Shown in pieces: positions 11,700 through 25,739 of a DNA stretch of 64,000 nucleotides (the first letter of the stretch is position 1; each line of letters begins with the position of its first letter). Source of the DNA: Cymbidium sinense (taxonomy: Eukaryota; Streptophyta; Magnoliopsida; Asparagales; Orchidaceae); the NCBI GenBank assembly GCA_021442155.1, contig CM038221.1:45765648-45829647 (forward strand), in the 5' to 3' direction. The notes beneath the pieces are model-generated. The model was not told where the DNA came from and searched no databases. It was given only the letters and a program-made list of their open reading frames with translations. A program made the position numbers and the translations under genes.

Positions 11700-13440
11700 A
11701 AATCTAATTCGAACTTATTTTCAAAAATTGCAAAGTTTAACTCAATTTCAGTCAGTTTCTCAAGTTCAGTTCAGTACTAATGGATGCTCAGAAGTATGTC
11801 TTCACTTTTTCTTTCAGGATGGATTTGGCCTTGGATCAATCGGGCCAGGGTCAGCCTCCCACAGACTGACTTTGCCCATCTGATTCACTTCGGCTGAGGA
11901 TTCAAAGGGGCTAGGATCACTTGTCAGGGGACAACCCTTACAACTGTCAATAGGAGTGTCGTGACTGAGCAGAAACCAATCATCCATGTTGAGATGCCAT
12001 CAGACTCTAAGTTTCTCTCACTGAAGAGGAAGGTTGTAGTAGTTCCCATAGTTGTAGTTTCAGCACCCATTCATTTAGTTGTTCCCATTACTGCCCCAGT
12101 TCGGACTAGCTCCCACTCGTTGGCTTTTCCAAAGGGAAGGCTACCCTAGCTTCATGGATAGTCTCCCTACCTCGAGGTAGGGTCAAGTTCCCACACTACT
12201 CCTCTAAGTAAAACTCAGCACCGCAATAGATGTCACAAGATCAAGCGGCATCATGTGCGCATAGCCAAGGAGATGGAGGCAGTTTCTCAATTTATAGTAG
12301 AAGAGTCACCCAGATAGTTTCTCCTCTGATCGCACAAAACAAGTTTCATCCTTTCTCTGGATCTGATAGAGAGGAAGATGTTAGGAGGATCTCAGTGTCA
12401 CCTCCACCTGTAGTTCAGTATGAGGCTCTTACCAGATATAGGAGAAGGTCGTATGTCAGCCTTAGGTCAGTTATGTGCCGAGTTGGCAGGGCTTATAGAT
12501 GGCCAGAGTCCAGGGCCCAATTTGATTTATGGTTAGTCATCTCTCACAACATAGGTGAGCATATCTGATAAGAGGGCCAAGAGCCTGTATCGGTGTCACC
12601 GGGAGAGAAGGAGAAGGCTGCAGAGCATTTACCTCGCTCTTATGGACTTCCTCGATCGATGCACTACCCACGTCGATCATACTAAAAGTATTATCATTTA
12701 CACCAGATGGGAGCTCCTGCTGAGAATCGGTGGTGCCTCACGCCAGCTCCACTTTATGTCCATCTCTCGCAAGTTCCATGTTCCACAATTCCATCAAAAG
12801 TATGAAGGCAGCATCCTGGGAAAAGAAACCCCCATTGGTGATCTAGCTATGACCAAGAGAACCCATTTCACTTACACCACTAACTGAGGCGAGGTTGAGC
12901 TCTCCTGCTCGACCTCCTGCTTCAGTTATGGTGAAGAGAGAATGGCGACCATGTAGCATCGTAGTAGTGCCATCACCACCACCACCTTAGCAGATCTTGG
13001 ACATAATAGTAGCAGAGGGAGAAGGAGATAGTTTAGTTGCCCCCATGGTGATAGATCCTCCCATGAGTAGCACTCCTCTAATGATAGTTGATAGCCAGGA
13101 GAATGTTTCTTATAGTGAGCATAGCCCTCACATGGTTTGCTCTCCATCATCAGAGGAAGTCAGATGTATCTCGGTTCATGAACATGATCCCACCACTGGT
13201 CAGTCATGATTATTTGTGCCTGTATAGTTGGACCGCTCCCTAGATGATATCGTAGCACAGTATCTCACTAAGAAGAAGGAAATCCTAGGGTATGCCTCAT
13301 CTGACCTAGAGGAAGAGAAGGTTAACTTTGACACCAGGGGTTCCCTCCTTTGGGATCAACATGGCTCGAAAGGTGTTGTGGGTGAACAGGATGACACAAC
13401 TCGTTTGACCCAACACCTCTTTCAATAACTTAAACAGAAG
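11700..13440 (+). other. Decayed leader/gag-upstream region of the giant element
   Basis: GC-richer than the LTR, with several short open stretches (for example 12230-12568 and 12555-12887) that do not resemble a protein I recognise. Position and base composition suggest part of the element's gag-side coding region or an extra leader ORF, broken by stops and frame changes. It lies between the hairpin array and recognisable gag. I cannot assign a function. Confidence 0.45.
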
Positions 13441-13449
13441 ATGAACAAA

Positions 13450-14600
13450 TTGATAAGATGGGAAAGAAGTTTGAAGATTTGCTAGCAGTAGTTTTGGCAT
13501 TTCAGAACAAAGCTCCAGTAACACATCCTACTACTATGGAGACTCCTCAACTTGAGTTACTGCATGTCTTGGATCAGCCTAAGAGTTCACCTCCAGTAGA
13601 GCAGGGCATCACTAGCTTGTATAGGAAGGTAGTGGATAGTACCTCCATATAAGAAAAGGATATTAAACTCATGGTTGAACTGTAAGTGAGAGAAGTGTTG
13701 GTGCAAGCCTGAGGTGGTTCATTGGTTCCAAAGGGTAGACCCAACTCAGAGAATTCGATGTTATCCAGTATCCTGAGGGTTTTGTGCCACCTTCTTTCAA
13801 GAGCTTTGATGGCAGCAGGAACCCATGCAAGCATATAGTGCACTTCAAGGCTAGCTATTGCAACACTAGTGTCAGTGATGCGCTACTATTCCATCTTTTT
13901 TCAGTAATTTAGCATGCATAGCCTTTGATTGGTATGCTGAACTCTCCAACAGTTCTATAAAGACTTTTGTTAAGTTAGAGCAACTCTTCATCAAAAGGTT
14001 TCCTGGAGCTCAACAAAGGATAAATGTGGGTGAACTCATTGTAGCACAACAACACCCTAGTGAGTCTCTCATTGACTATATTCTCAGATGACATAATTTG
14101 AGTATAAAATGCGAATCACAACTATCTGAACAGCATGCCATTGAAATTATACTAAAGAATATTCATGGCCTGATCGTCTTCATGCTCAAAGGTTTTACCA
14201 TGAAGACATTTGAGAAGCTAATAAATAAGGTAGCTATTCTATAAGAGAGGTCAAACAGTTGCTTTTTCAAGATCAATCAATAAAGCCAAAGCCACAAAAA
14301 GCTTATGGGAAGAAGCCAGGGGCAGTAGAAGTATTGGACAAATGGAAGCAACTGGCCAGGGATCAACATGAGAGACCTCAAGCTCCACAGCCTTCACTTC
14401 CACCTCCTCTACCACCTTTGAGGCCATCCTATCGGCCGTCACAGCAGCCTCCATGACCTTCGCCACCTCCTCCTCCTCAACCATATTCACAGCAGTGGTA
14501 CACATACCCACCGCCAGGTAGCTATGATCCACCTACTCTTTTGGATAAACTAAACAAACTTTATTCATTTAAGAGGGAGGTAGTCTGAAAATCTTCTGAA
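13450..14600 (+). pseudogene. Decayed gag (capsid) region, Tat-type gypsy
   Basis: Gag forms the virus-like particle of LTR retrotransposons. Translation around 13801 gives FDGSRNPCKHIVHFKASYC, matching the usual start of the plant gypsy gag domain. About 13970-14240 reads through TFVKLEQLFIKRFPGAQQR, then an SLIDYILR-type segment and a TFEKLINK-type end, in order but with stops and shifts of frame. A proline- and glutamine-rich tail follows (about 14280-14560). No CCHC zinc knuckle is visible. The copy is non-functional. Confidence 0.8.
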
Positions 14601-15830
14601 CCTCTTAAACAAACTGATTTTCAACTATCCAGAAGCCTAGAAGTGGAGGAAGTGGGCAATGATCCTAACTTTTACCCCTATCACTGCATGCTAGGCCTAT
14701 TTTTTGGAGGATTGCTTTATATTTAAGGACTGGCTTGAGCATAGCTATAAGATAGACACCATAGTTATCTTAAAGGAATATCTAGTGGAACAACCATCCA
14801 ATTCTATTAGGATAATCATTGGGGATACATATGATCCTCTCAAAATAAAATAAGATTGGGATATCTCTTTATCCCAAACCTCTAAAAATATTATTTCAAA
14901 AATTAAGAAACTTTCCTTGTAGGTGCCTGAGACTGCTCGAACCTCCAACATTAAAGAAGGTTCGCAAGTTTCCAGAGATAACTTAGGGAAAGTAGGAGCT
15001 CAGCAACAGCAACAGCCCACACTAGCACGGGATATCCAAGTAGCGCACCACCAATCGAGCCCAGCCTCCATTCTACTATTAGCTACTACTTCAGCTGGCA
15101 CTTCTACTTTAGCTAGCTCTTCTTCTAGTAGACATCTTGTATCGAGCAGATGAGGGCATCAAATTTCTCACCCCACTTACTTTACTAGATTTTTACTATG
15201 TGACTCCTTCTAAATCCAAGAAATTGAGAATAAAGTTAATTTGAATTACATCTGTGTCACTTATGATGGGTTGTCTAACTCTAATCTTTTAGAAAGCTCT
15301 TCAAGTCTAAATAATAATTATAACAACTACAATCTTCCTCTTTTTGATTCAAGATGGACTTTCCTTCTCTGAATAATACGGATTCACCTCTTGAGATAGA
15401 CTTGGAATCATCTGATTCTAAGGGTCCTATAAGAGAAGCTGTAGGTGAGCCTGATGAGGAGATAGAATCTTCCACTAAACCACCACAAGAGATCACAGAA
15501 GTTAACCTCCATAGTGTCAAGGTTCTACCTCCTAATGCAGCACCTCAAGATAAGAAAAAACAAGTCATTGGTTCTGATGATCAAGAAGACCCTCCACAGG
15601 TTGCTCCACCCTTGGATAGGCTTATGGAGGATTAGCCTAGAGTTGATTACAATGTCCTCACTCACCTAAGAATGTTGTCAACTAAATTAAGCATATATGA
15701 TACCATTGTCTTATCCAAAGAGATGAGGGAATCATTAATCAAGACTCTTCTTGACCTAGAGATATGCTTAGCTCAGCTGACTGCTATTGGAGAGGAGGCA
15801 CATTATTCAAGAGAAGCTGAGGGAGTCACA
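14600..15830 (+). pseudogene. Gag-to-protease linker of the giant element (decayed)
   Basis: Open segments at 14923-15153 and 15354-15635 encode low-complexity Ser/Pro/Glu-rich stretches with no conserved domain. Their position, between gag and the protease block, is where Tat elements carry a variable linker. Stops and frame changes are present. No separate gene is proposed here. Confidence 0.45.
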
Positions 15831-15839
15831 TTCACCGAT

Positions 15840-16300
15840 GAAGACCTTATTATGGAGGACATGGAGCATAACTGTCCCCTCTACATCATGGTAGATATGA
15901 GCAGATTCAGACTTTCTAGAGTTTTGGTTGATCAAGGTGCATCGGTGAACATTATGAGTCTAAAGACCCTAGATTATTTGAGGATTGACATCTCTCAGCT
16001 CCGAGGAGATTAGATGATATTGACAGGATTCAATGAATAGGGGGAGAGGGCTTTAGGCTCCATAATATTACCTTTGGAAATAAGTGACTGGAAGACTGAA
16101 GCCAAGTTCTATATAATTGATTCAAATACATCATTTACTGCTTTATTCAGTAAACCTTGGATAAACCAGAACAAGATGATTTCATCCTCTCTCTATCAGT
16201 GTATCAAGTTCTGAAGGGATGGAATCGACTGTTGTGTCAAAGGAGATGAAAAACCATTTTCAGTTAGAGAGGTTGAGATATATGAGGATGTGACCTACAA
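15840..16300 (+). pseudogene. Retropepsin-like aspartic protease domain (decayed)
   Basis: This domain would process the gag-pol polyprotein. The stretch at 15840-16013 contains RVLVDQGASVNIM; the catalytic motif D-Q-G (codons at 15930-15938) sits where D-[TS]-G is usual, and D-Q-G is common in Tat-type elements. After a stop near 16012, homologous sequence continues: LTGFNE, then a segment ending KPWINQNKMISSSLYQCIKF before another stop. The domain is full length in outline but broken by stops. Confidence 0.85.
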
Positions 16301-17540
16301 TCTTTCTCAAAATCAAAATACCCTTTCTCATGAATTTGGCCAAAATTCAAATACAAAAGAAAAGAAAGAGAATAAAAAGAGAAAGAAAAAATAAAGAAAA
16401 GAAGAAAGAAGGTACAAATGAGCAAGAAAGGGATACCAAGGAAGAAGTAGAGCCGCATATTACATTCCACCCATAATTCGTTCCACCATACGGACATATG
16501 GGTAGGATGACTTGACCTCCACCAGGAAGAGGCAGAGGCAGACACAATGGTAATTCCAGAGGTGGAAGACCCCCTAGTTGGCAGTCAGCCAATAGAGGTT
16601 ATGTTCTAGTTCATAGAAGTATCCTTACTATTCACATAGACTTGGAATCCAGCTCGAAGAATGGTCTCATGTGATTAGCACACCAGCATACCCCTCTCAG
16701 TGGGTTTCATTGGAGGTGACACTTGAGCTAGACAGTGACAAAGACCAGGCCTCCAAGCAAAGCACAAATGTATTCGAATCAAGTTTATGTAAAACTATTA
16801 GGCAGCAGTTGGAAACTCTAGCTCTAACCTCACTTTCTTCTCAAAAAGTTAAAGGTTTAGTAGTTAAGTAAGCCCCTAAGTCTTCCATGAATGTCAAGCT
16901 GAAGAGATTCCTATTGGGATCATCATCCTCAAGTCCAGAAGCTGATGTAGAACTTGAGGATAATTCATATAAAGAGTTAATAGAATTACTTTTTGATTGG
17001 TACTCGCCTTGTGTTCATAATCTTGTAAAGAAGGGTTTGATTCCTTATACATGATCCAGGCACAGGTCAGAGTACTTTGAGAAGCTATGAAACAACAAAG
17101 GTAGGGTTGCACAATCAAGATCAGGACTAGGATTTGGTACAGTGGGTCTAGTCAATGATGATGATTACTACTTAGTTGTCACCAATCATCTAGAGCATGA
17201 TAGGTTCTTCTCGAACCACACTAACTCTTATGAGGATGTGTGTTTGAAAACTTCAGATGATCCAGATGATCTTGAAATCAAAGATGCACCTCCAGAATTT
17301 GAAGAGAAAATCCATTCAACCATCGACAAGCTAAAAGAAATCAACCTTGGGACAGAAGAAGATCCACAACATACTTTAGTTCTCTACTGAATGAAGAAGA
17401 AACCAATGACTTAGTTTGGCTATTGACTGAGTTTAAGGACTACTTTGCATTGAGCTATAAAGAGATGTCCATATTATCTCCTAACATAGCAGTCCACAAA
17501 CTAGCAATAGATCCTAACGCTAACACTATCAAGCAAGCTC
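16300..17540 (+). pseudogene. Protease-RT spacer of the giant element (decayed)
   Basis: A purine-rich, Lys/Glu-coding run (16350-16410) is followed by short open pieces. 17142-17390 contains IHSTIDKLKEINLGTEEDPQ, whose counterpart in the second element at about 39764-39810 reads MDELKEINLGVEDDPCP; that shared block marks the approach to the RT domain. Otherwise variable and without a recognisable domain. Confidence 0.6.
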
Positions 17541-18056
17541 CTAGATGCACGTGATTAAAAATCGAACAACATGTCATTTCTAAAATCAAGAAATTGATCG
17601 ATGCTTGGTTTTATCAAGGAAGAACCATATTCTATCTGGTTAGCGAGTGTTGTGCCAATTAAGAAAAAGAATGGCCAAATTTGCATATGCGTCAATTTCA
17701 GGGACTTAAATAAGACATATCCTAAGGGTGAATTTCCACTTCCTATACCAGAATTAATGGTGGACATCGCCTCATCTCACGCAATATTCTCCTTCATGGA
17801 TGGGCCATCTGGCTACAACCAAGCCCTCGAGGATGAAAGAAATACTATTTTTGAACCCGTCAGAATCTATTGTTATAAGGTCAGGCCTTTCGGCCTTAAA
17901 AATTCCCATCCACATACCAGAGGACCATGGCTCTGATCTTCAACAAACTCATTCATCATCAAGTTGAATGTTATGTTGATGATCTAGTAGTTAAAAGCAA
18001 AGAAAAAGAAAACTATCTCTTTGACTTCAGAGTAGTTTTTGAACGGTTAAGAAAAT
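17540..18056 (+). pseudogene. Reverse transcriptase, N-terminal two thirds (split by insertion)
   Basis: 17601-17936 encodes IWLASVVPIKKKNGQICICV followed by an FRDLNKTYPK block, then FSFMDGPSGYNQ and VRPFGLKN, all typical of gypsy RT. In another frame, ECYVDDLVVKS carries the catalytic YVDD at 17972-17983. The reading runs to FERLRK at 18056, where a reverse-oriented solo LTR interrupts it, and resumes at 25745. It also has internal frame changes, so it was already decaying or decayed later. Confidence 0.9.
18052..18056. repeat. Left target-site duplication AAAAT
   Basis: AAAAT immediately left of the solo LTR; the identical AAAAT lies at 25740-25744 on the other side. A 5-bp duplication is typical of gypsy integrase. 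Removing one copy plus the insert restores continuous RT homology (…LRK then YNLKMNPLKCAF). Confidence 0.9.
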
Positions 18057-19679
18057 TGTGGTGAAAATTTTCTCAATTTTTAAGAGTAATACTTCCATCT
18101 TCAATCTATGTGGAATAAAATGAAGATAAAAAAAATACTCTTTATGCATTTGGATACCATGTAGATCCGTAGATATTCTTATTAAAGTGATCGGGTATGA
18201 CATTGAGAGAAGCATACTATCTCAAAAGATAGAATTCACTACCCTACAATGGACATAATCACCTAAATAAGAACTCCTAAGTACAATGGGTCTGCATGTG
18301 TACCAGATATTCTTCCCATACTTTACATAGAAAAGTGAAGCAGGATTTATTTTAAACCAAGTTTGTTAAGTTCCCTACAAGGGTAAGCCCCCATAGTTAA
18401 TTACATCCTAAGAAAGGGGATTCCTTAGAATACTCTCGATTAAGATAAATGATCATTGTCTCCAAAGATTTTAATAGTTAGGACTATCAATCAATTAGTT
18501 TATTTTAGAAGATCAAATAGGATTGATCAAAGAGAGAGTTATTATCAAAGTCAAAGGAAGATAAGTAGGAGATACTCACGATGCTAGGAAACCTAGCAAG
18601 CATCTCAAATTATCTTGTGGTTGGGCTTTACATTTTGAAATTGATTTAATTTGTTTGAGTTAAATTTTTAATTAGTAATTTAGAGCTTATGATTCCACAA
18701 CACAAGATTATGGAACTACATAGGAGATGAGGATTTATACTTATGGCCCACAAAGGGGAGAAACAACCTCATAACCTAAATCTAGGGAGCTTTGGCGATA
18801 GCCAAAATCACAACCTAAATCTAAGGCAAAAATGGGCATATGGATTACCTCCACAGGAGAGAGTAAATCGCTCGACTGCTTGGACTTACAACTGCCTAGG
18901 GATGGCTGCCAACTAACTCCTCCTATGATTTTAAATTCATGTATGCAAGTATTATGCTTTATGCAAGATAGCTAGACTGTTATTTATTTTAGAAAGAGAC
19001 TAAGTCCTTAAACTCACTCCTAAGAGACTAGATCATGTAAGGACATGAAAAATGACCTAGATTTAATGCAATTCATATTATATTTTACTTTCATTTTTGG
19101 ACAATCATTTTGACTTGGGCTTATAGGATTCATATGACTAATGCATGAGAAGTAAGATTATGGGCCAAAATCAACGAGAAGGGGGGGTAGTGTGTTTCCA
19201 CCATGGCTCTCACAGGTCAAACCAAGTTCTTTAGCAAAGGTGGAAGCCCTCCAATCAAGAGTGAAACCAATATGCTTTTGTGCATGATGTTATAAAATAA
19301 ATACTCATCCAGCTAAGGGGTTGCTAATACTTTTATCTTGATTTTTAACTTAGGCTTTAAGTAAGGTTATGAGTTCTTTATTTTTAATTTTGAGTTGATT
19401 AATTTGGTAGAAGATTTATTTTCTCTAAGAGCCTAATCATCATCCAGGTCATACATCAAGCAAGGAAGAAACTACGAAAAGGATGCCATCTTAATGCACA
19501 AGCTAAATAAAACATCACACATTTTATAAAGCTAATGCAAAAGAATAAAAGACCATTTGTAGTCGGCACCACTACAAATCCAAAAAAAAATTTGGTAGCC
19601 AAGCTCTACCCTTATACAACCCGGATTACAAATGAATTAATTTACAATCAAGCAAAGAAATTCATGTTATGGGGGTCTT

Positions 19680-19755
19680 CATTCTTCTTTTCTTTTTTCT
19701 CCTTTCTTCCTCTCTTCTTTCTTCTTTCTTCTTCATTCTTTCTTCTTTGGTTCCT
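19680..19755 (-). repeat. CTT/GAA tract of the solo LTR
   Basis: Pyrimidine run of TTC/TTCTT units, the complement of the purine tract found in the other LTR copies. The ORF at 19535-19837 runs through it and is not a gene. Confidence 0.8.
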
Positions 19756-22700
19756 TTATTGGATGGTTAGAATATGGATGCTCCAAAGGCTTCACATGGT
19801 ATATAAGATGAGATCTTATGACCAATGCTCATCTTAATCTCCCATAATAATCATTCCAAAATCCTAATTACAAAAGATTACATGAAAAGGAAAAGTAAAT
19901 CTAACTGACACCTACAAAATAGAGATTAGCTAAACAAACCATACAAATCTCAAGCATTTATATTGTACTTAGTACCCCCACACATGGGTAACCAAGTCCA
20001 CCTGGCCTATTAGATTTTTCTTAGGGTATAAACACCTGCACAACAAAAGTAGTTCTATTTTTGTTATAGTGCCCCTTAAGCACAATCTCTTGCAAAAAAA
20101 ATAATGATTAGACTAAATCATCCTACCATTTATTCTATGCACATTCACTCTAACATCTAGACAAAAATAATATATCAAAAAATAAAAGAAAACATCAAAC
20201 CATGCACCACCCAAACTTAAGGCTAGAAGTGGTGACTTAGTCTAATGAGTGTGCTTTAGAAGATTTATGTGGTATGCTTAACTATGGCTTTAAGGTTTGG
20301 ATTCTCTAAGTGTGAAGATGTTCAACTTAGATGGGTGGTTTTATTTAAGTGTTTAGTTTATTTGGGTTGATTTTATTTGATGCTTTGTTTAGGTTTGAAT
20401 GAATCCTACAATTATTTACTAAGTGTTGTAAAGAGAGGGAAAAGAGAAGAAAACTTCACTTTTCCTTCCCTACCTTAAGTAATATATAAGGTAGATTCAT
20501 GTTTAGTTTTGTTTAGTGAATTATTTTTTTATGTATTTTAATTAGTCCTAAGTTTATATTTTCCCTAAACAAACCTATTCAAAATGAAAGGCATTTTAAT
20601 ATTAAGTAAAGTGAATTAATATCACAAAACATGCATCACTTCATTTCTTTCCAACATGTATAACATGCATATGGATGCATCCTAAGCATATCTATACATA
20701 AAAATGAGAATGTTTAGCTTTATGATGAATGCTAAGTGAGTTACTTAAGAAAATTTGAATGCTTTATGATGCATGATTTTCATTAAGTAGAAAAGAGATT
20801 TTCTTATCACTTTTCACATGCACATATGTATGAAAGGCATAAGTGAGTATGATGCCATTGTTGTTAGGTGTAAGGTATAAGACCTACTTAGGGCTACTTA
20901 AAGCCTCACAACCCCAAGATTTTCCAAATTAATATACCATTTTTCTTAAATACAAGATATGTACAAAAGAAATGAATGGAAAAGAAAGATGCAAGAGTTT
21001 GTATTTGTTAGTTTGTTTTGTTCTTGCAATTTATATGCACAAGTGTGGATGTCCTTCTTGAATAATAGCATAAGAATGAATAGGAATGGAGTTAGGCAAG
21101 TGTTATGTTCTTTTCAAATGAACTATACACTTTGTCAAATCTATTCAACTATGTTAAAAGAAAAAAAGAAAAAGAAAATTACCTATGCACATCTTCATAT
21201 TTATATCCACATGCAAGCTTATAAATAATTATAAGTAGCCACACTTTCAATTTTAGATGTTTGATTTATATATTTTGAAAATAATTTTGGATTTAGTAGT
21301 AATAATAGCCATTCATATTTTTTTACTTTAGTCAAAACAAGCAATTTGACATAAAGAAAATATTTCATTTTCAATTTGATTTTCTAAAAGTATGCATGCA
21401 TGAAATTCATATGACATACATATTTAGCATGTTGGGAAAGAACTAAAGTGATGAATGCATGTAAACACATTCACCCTAATTAATTCCTAAAGACAATCTT
21501 ATGAAATAAGAAAGCTTAAAGAAAATCAAGCTATTTTTAAGGAAGGTTTGATTTTGTTTTGAGTTTGATTTAATTTGAGAAATGAGAGATGAGTTTATAG
21601 TTCCTAACCCATTCCCACATATTTTTGTTATTTTAGTTTAATTTTTAGGTGATTAGATTAATTTTATGCATTGGTTAGGTTAAGGTGTGAATTAAGTGTG
21701 TTAATTACCCCTTACCTATACCACCTTAGCAAACTTAATCAAATAATTATGAGCCAATGGGATGACATAAAATCACTTAAAGAATTTAAATCAACAATGC
21801 AACTAAGAAAGAAATGTACCTAATGCATTTGGCTCATGATGAATGATTAATTAACTAAGGCGTTTAACTTAGGTACTTTCATAAACCCTCTCACACATGT
21901 GAGTTAGGTTTTGATTTCCTTAATATATTTAGGTTATTGAACACCTAAGCATCTACCCAAGATTGATTAATTGAGTTTGGGAAAGTTTTATAATTTTATG
22001 AAATTAATTAATGGGGTAATTAGTGAATTAACCCTTAATTAAGTTTGAATTAAGGAAGATAGGGGGTTTAAGGAATATCCTAAGGAAAGTATCCCAAAAT
22101 TATTCCTTAAACCTCATATTCATTTAATCAAAACTTAATTAACTCAATCATAGGGTTAACCACTAATTATACCCTTAATTAAGCTTAATTACATTAAGGG
22201 AGTGATTAAGGAATGAACTAAATTCTCTAATTAAATACCAATAAATCCCAAGAAAATTAGGGGAGGCAAAAGTCAACCCACTAATTATGCACAACAAGTT
22301 TGGGGTTAATCACTGGAGTAATTAGAGAGTAATTAGCAAAATAACATTCTTAATAAAATCCAAATCCAGAGAAAAGCACTATTCATAATCCATTGAAATC
22401 ATTTTTAGAATATTCTATATTCAATTATCAATCCAATACAATTTATTTCATATTTTTTTGATTTTTTTAGGCTTAGATATAAATTTATGAAGTTTTCATG
22501 GTTAATTAGTGATTTAATAGCCTTACTTAAATGTTTAATCCCGTCAGCACCACATGGGCTGCTAACGTGGCATGCACTTTCCATGTGGCATGATAGGATT
22601 CAATATTAAGCACATCATAGCGTCGCGTGCTGGCTCTACACTTTCTCCCCTTCCAATCAGATCGGACGGTGAGTTAAAGCGTCGGATCTAAGGGATTAAA

Positions 22701-23845
22701 AAGTGGATCTACGTATCTTAAATCATGGTCGTCCATCCAAAATTCCTGGATGGATGGCCCATGATCTATCCCTATATTTCTCTGTGAAGAATGGACACCG
22801 TCCATTTTAGGGATGATCCGTCGATTTAGCTCATTGATCCCAAAATTTACCCACACCATCTAAGCACAAAGGACATATAATGGCTAGATTTGCATGGGAT
22901 TAAACTTTACTTCATAAAGGACCAAACCACATTGAACTTAAGCTCGGTTTAATGGCTAACCTCACTGGAGGTGATCACCGGCGCTTGATTCCCTTGGAGA
23001 AGCTTCGTCTAGTCGAGACGAAGCTTTGTTGAAGTTTAGAGGCTCTTAGATTGGGTAGATCCTCCTATGGGCAACTCCACCTTGACTTGAGCTCAGTCTT
23101 GATCAAATCTAGTCTTCCTTGCCTTTGGAACTTAGGAAAGAGCTTAGGCAAGTTCAATTGAGCTCACTAATGGAGCTTGCAAAGGGAATTGGGTTGATTT
23201 GAAGTGTAGAGTAAGTTCAATTTTTAGTGGAGTTCCCCTATTTTCAAACTATGAAAATTGAGAAGATGGAGTTTGGGAAATGCTTGAGAGAGCTTAGGGA
23301 GGCTGGGAAATGACTCCTCTGGCTTCTTATTACTCAATCAAATTAGGAAATCTTGGATTCAATTCAAATTAGGGGGAGTATATCTCCCCCTTGAAGGATC
23401 GGACGGTCATGCCTTCACTTGCCATTTTGATCCAATTGAGCTCATGCAATGGGTTGTTAGGCTACTTAGGGCTTGCACATGGGTTATTAGGCCGTTTAAG
23501 AGGGTAGTGGGAGAGTTGCCATGTGTTTAATTGAGTGGAGGAAGGTTTTCCATGTGCTCAGTTTGAAGGAGGTGGTCGGTTGTAGCCTTAGTCTAGGTTG
23601 GGCTGACCAAACCCATTGGGTTGGGTGCACCACACTCCCTAGTGTTCACTTGATCCATTAAGAGGGTGTGAAGTGGTTATGGAGAGGATTTGACCAAATT
23701 CCAAGTGGATTTGGCCAAAATTTACCCTTTGACCTAGGGGTAAAAATGTCATTTGACCTTGATTTCAATTTGAATATGTTTGATATGTGATTTGAAAAAT
23801 GGGTTAGGCCAAGTTTCATTGAATTTGGAGTTAGTTTGATGTGAT

Positions 23846-24560
23846 TTGGCTCATGTTGACCCATTTAGGTCAAAATGGGTCAACTTGGGTCAAGTTGACC
23901 AATTGGTCAAATTGGGTCAAACCAAGGGTTGGTCAAGTTCATATGACCATTTGAAATGTTTTGGTGGCTTTTGTTTGATTCAATTTGGTTTAGGTTTGGT
24001 TTTGGTTCAATTAAGTTCATTTAGGTCAAATGGGTCAAGTTGACCAAATTGACCCATTTGACCTATTTGGGTTAGGTCATGGGTTGGTTCATGTTTGGTT
24101 GGTCATATGAAATGGATTGGTATCTTTTTTTTCCAATCAATTTTGGTTAAGTTTGAATTTGGCTTAATTTGACCTTTTATGTCAAGTTGGGTTCATGGTC
24201 AATTGGGCTAGGTTAAGTCTAGCTGGTCAATTGAGGCTTTGGTTAAGTTCAATAATTATTTTGGAATGAACTTGACCCAATGGTTTCAATCAATTTGGCT
24301 TAGATCAAGTTTTTACACATTTTGGCTTTTTAGGTCAAGTTGGGTCAACTTGGGTCAAGTGGCTAATTGGGCTAGGTTAGGCTCAAATGTTGACTTGGTC
24401 TAGTTTAAACATTGGTCATGAATAAACTTATATCAATGGTTTCAAGGCCTATGGTGGGTTTTGGCTATGTTGGGTTTCATTTTGGCTAAGTGTTAACTTG
24501 GTCAACCCTTAGGTTTGACTTGGTTTGACCCAATTTAAGTGATTGATCATCTCATAATGA
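23846..24560. promoter_or_regulatory. W-box-like TTGACC/GGTCAA cluster in the solo LTR
   Basis: Many GGTCAA and TTGACC hexamers, often paired as inverted repeats (for example GGTCAAGTTGACC and TTGACCAATTGGTCAA). Same position within the LTR as the clusters at 3200-3450 and 32225-33065. Possible WRKY-type binding; function inferred only. Confidence 0.35.
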
Positions 24561-25739
24561 TTGTTGATCAAGATGAGAGGCATAGATGGGTTTAGTTCAA
24601 TCCAATTTGTTAGATTTCGTTCATAAGGGTACTTTAGATCACTTTGGGTCAAGTGAGCCTAAGTAGGTCAAATGGCTTGGTCAAAGCTTGATTTGAGTTT
24701 GATTGAACTCACATATGGACTTATGATTGAAATATAAATCCATTTGCAAGAGATTTGAAGTCAAATGGGTTTGATTCATTTAATAATTTCAAGTTCAAAG
24801 GGGGAACATGAGTTTGATTTTTGAATTGAGTTTTGGTTAAGTGATTTAAGTTTGTATTTATATTTGGATTCATGATTGTAGGATTGATTGAATTATGAAG
24901 AAAAATCAAGAGTTTGGATTAATTTGAAATTGGTTTGGCTAAGTTCAAGATTTTGATTTGAAAGGCTTAGGTTAAACTTTGAATGAATTTGAGTTTGATC
25001 TTTGGATTTGGTTTTTGGATTTTTTTTTAGTTTAGTTTGATTGATTTGAATTTATATTTTATTTATATATGTGAATATAAATGAGAATATAAATCAGTTA
25101 TGAGAAAATTTCAAGGATTTTAAGTTATTTGGATTTGATTTAGGCGAAGTCCATAAGAGGGAATCAAAGGGACTTAGGAAAGATTTGGAATCTGACCATG
25201 GATTTTGAATTTGATTTTTGAGTTTATTTTGATTGATTTGAATTTATATTTCATTTATATATGTGAATATAAATGAGAATATAAATGGTTGTGAGAAAAT
25301 TTCAAGGATTTGAAGTGATTTGGATTTGATTTAAGCTAAGTCCAAAGGAGGGAATCAAAGAGACTTAGGAAAGATTTTGAATTTCAATCATGGGCTTCAA
25401 TCATACATTTCAATTATGGATTTCAATCATTTGGAATTGATTTGAGTTTGGAGAAAATCAATTAAGCTAGAATTGATTTAGGTTTGAAGTTGATTTGATT
25501 TGGAGTTTGAGTTGGAGGAAGTGAGGAATGTGATTCAAGCTATAGGGTAAGAAAATTTTCTTAACACCCCCTAAGGCATGACCTATTTCTATGGCTAACT
25601 CTTCTAAGTCTCTAGGGCTAGGTTGAGTGTCCACCTAATCACTAGATGTGTCTTAAGACTAAGGATCTCTTAAAATCTAAGAGGAGTCCTATGTCTAAGA
25701 TGGAAGGGTTGAGAGCTCATTATAAAAATGAGGTCAACA

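Larger units (their letters stand above)
18057..25739 (-). mobile_element. Solo LTR, 7,683 bp, inserted in the RT of the giant element
   Basis: Read on the minus strand it starts TGTTGACCTCA at 25739 and ends TTTTCACCACA at 18057, and is colinear with the 3' LTR at 31072-38756 (7,685 bp) throughout: AT-rich start, TTGACC-rich part, GCTTCGTCT hairpin, purine tract, 'ttggcggcc' block and end. AAAAT duplications flank it. No gag or pol sequence lies inside, so it is a solo LTR left by recombination between two LTRs, or a non-autonomous unit that has the same ends. The small ORFs inside it are not genes. Confidence 0.88.

Noticed and set aside
12230..12887. Two overlapping ~110-codon ORFs as host genes
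   Set aside because: They lie inside the retroelement between leader and gag and show no recognisable domain; treated as decayed element sequence.
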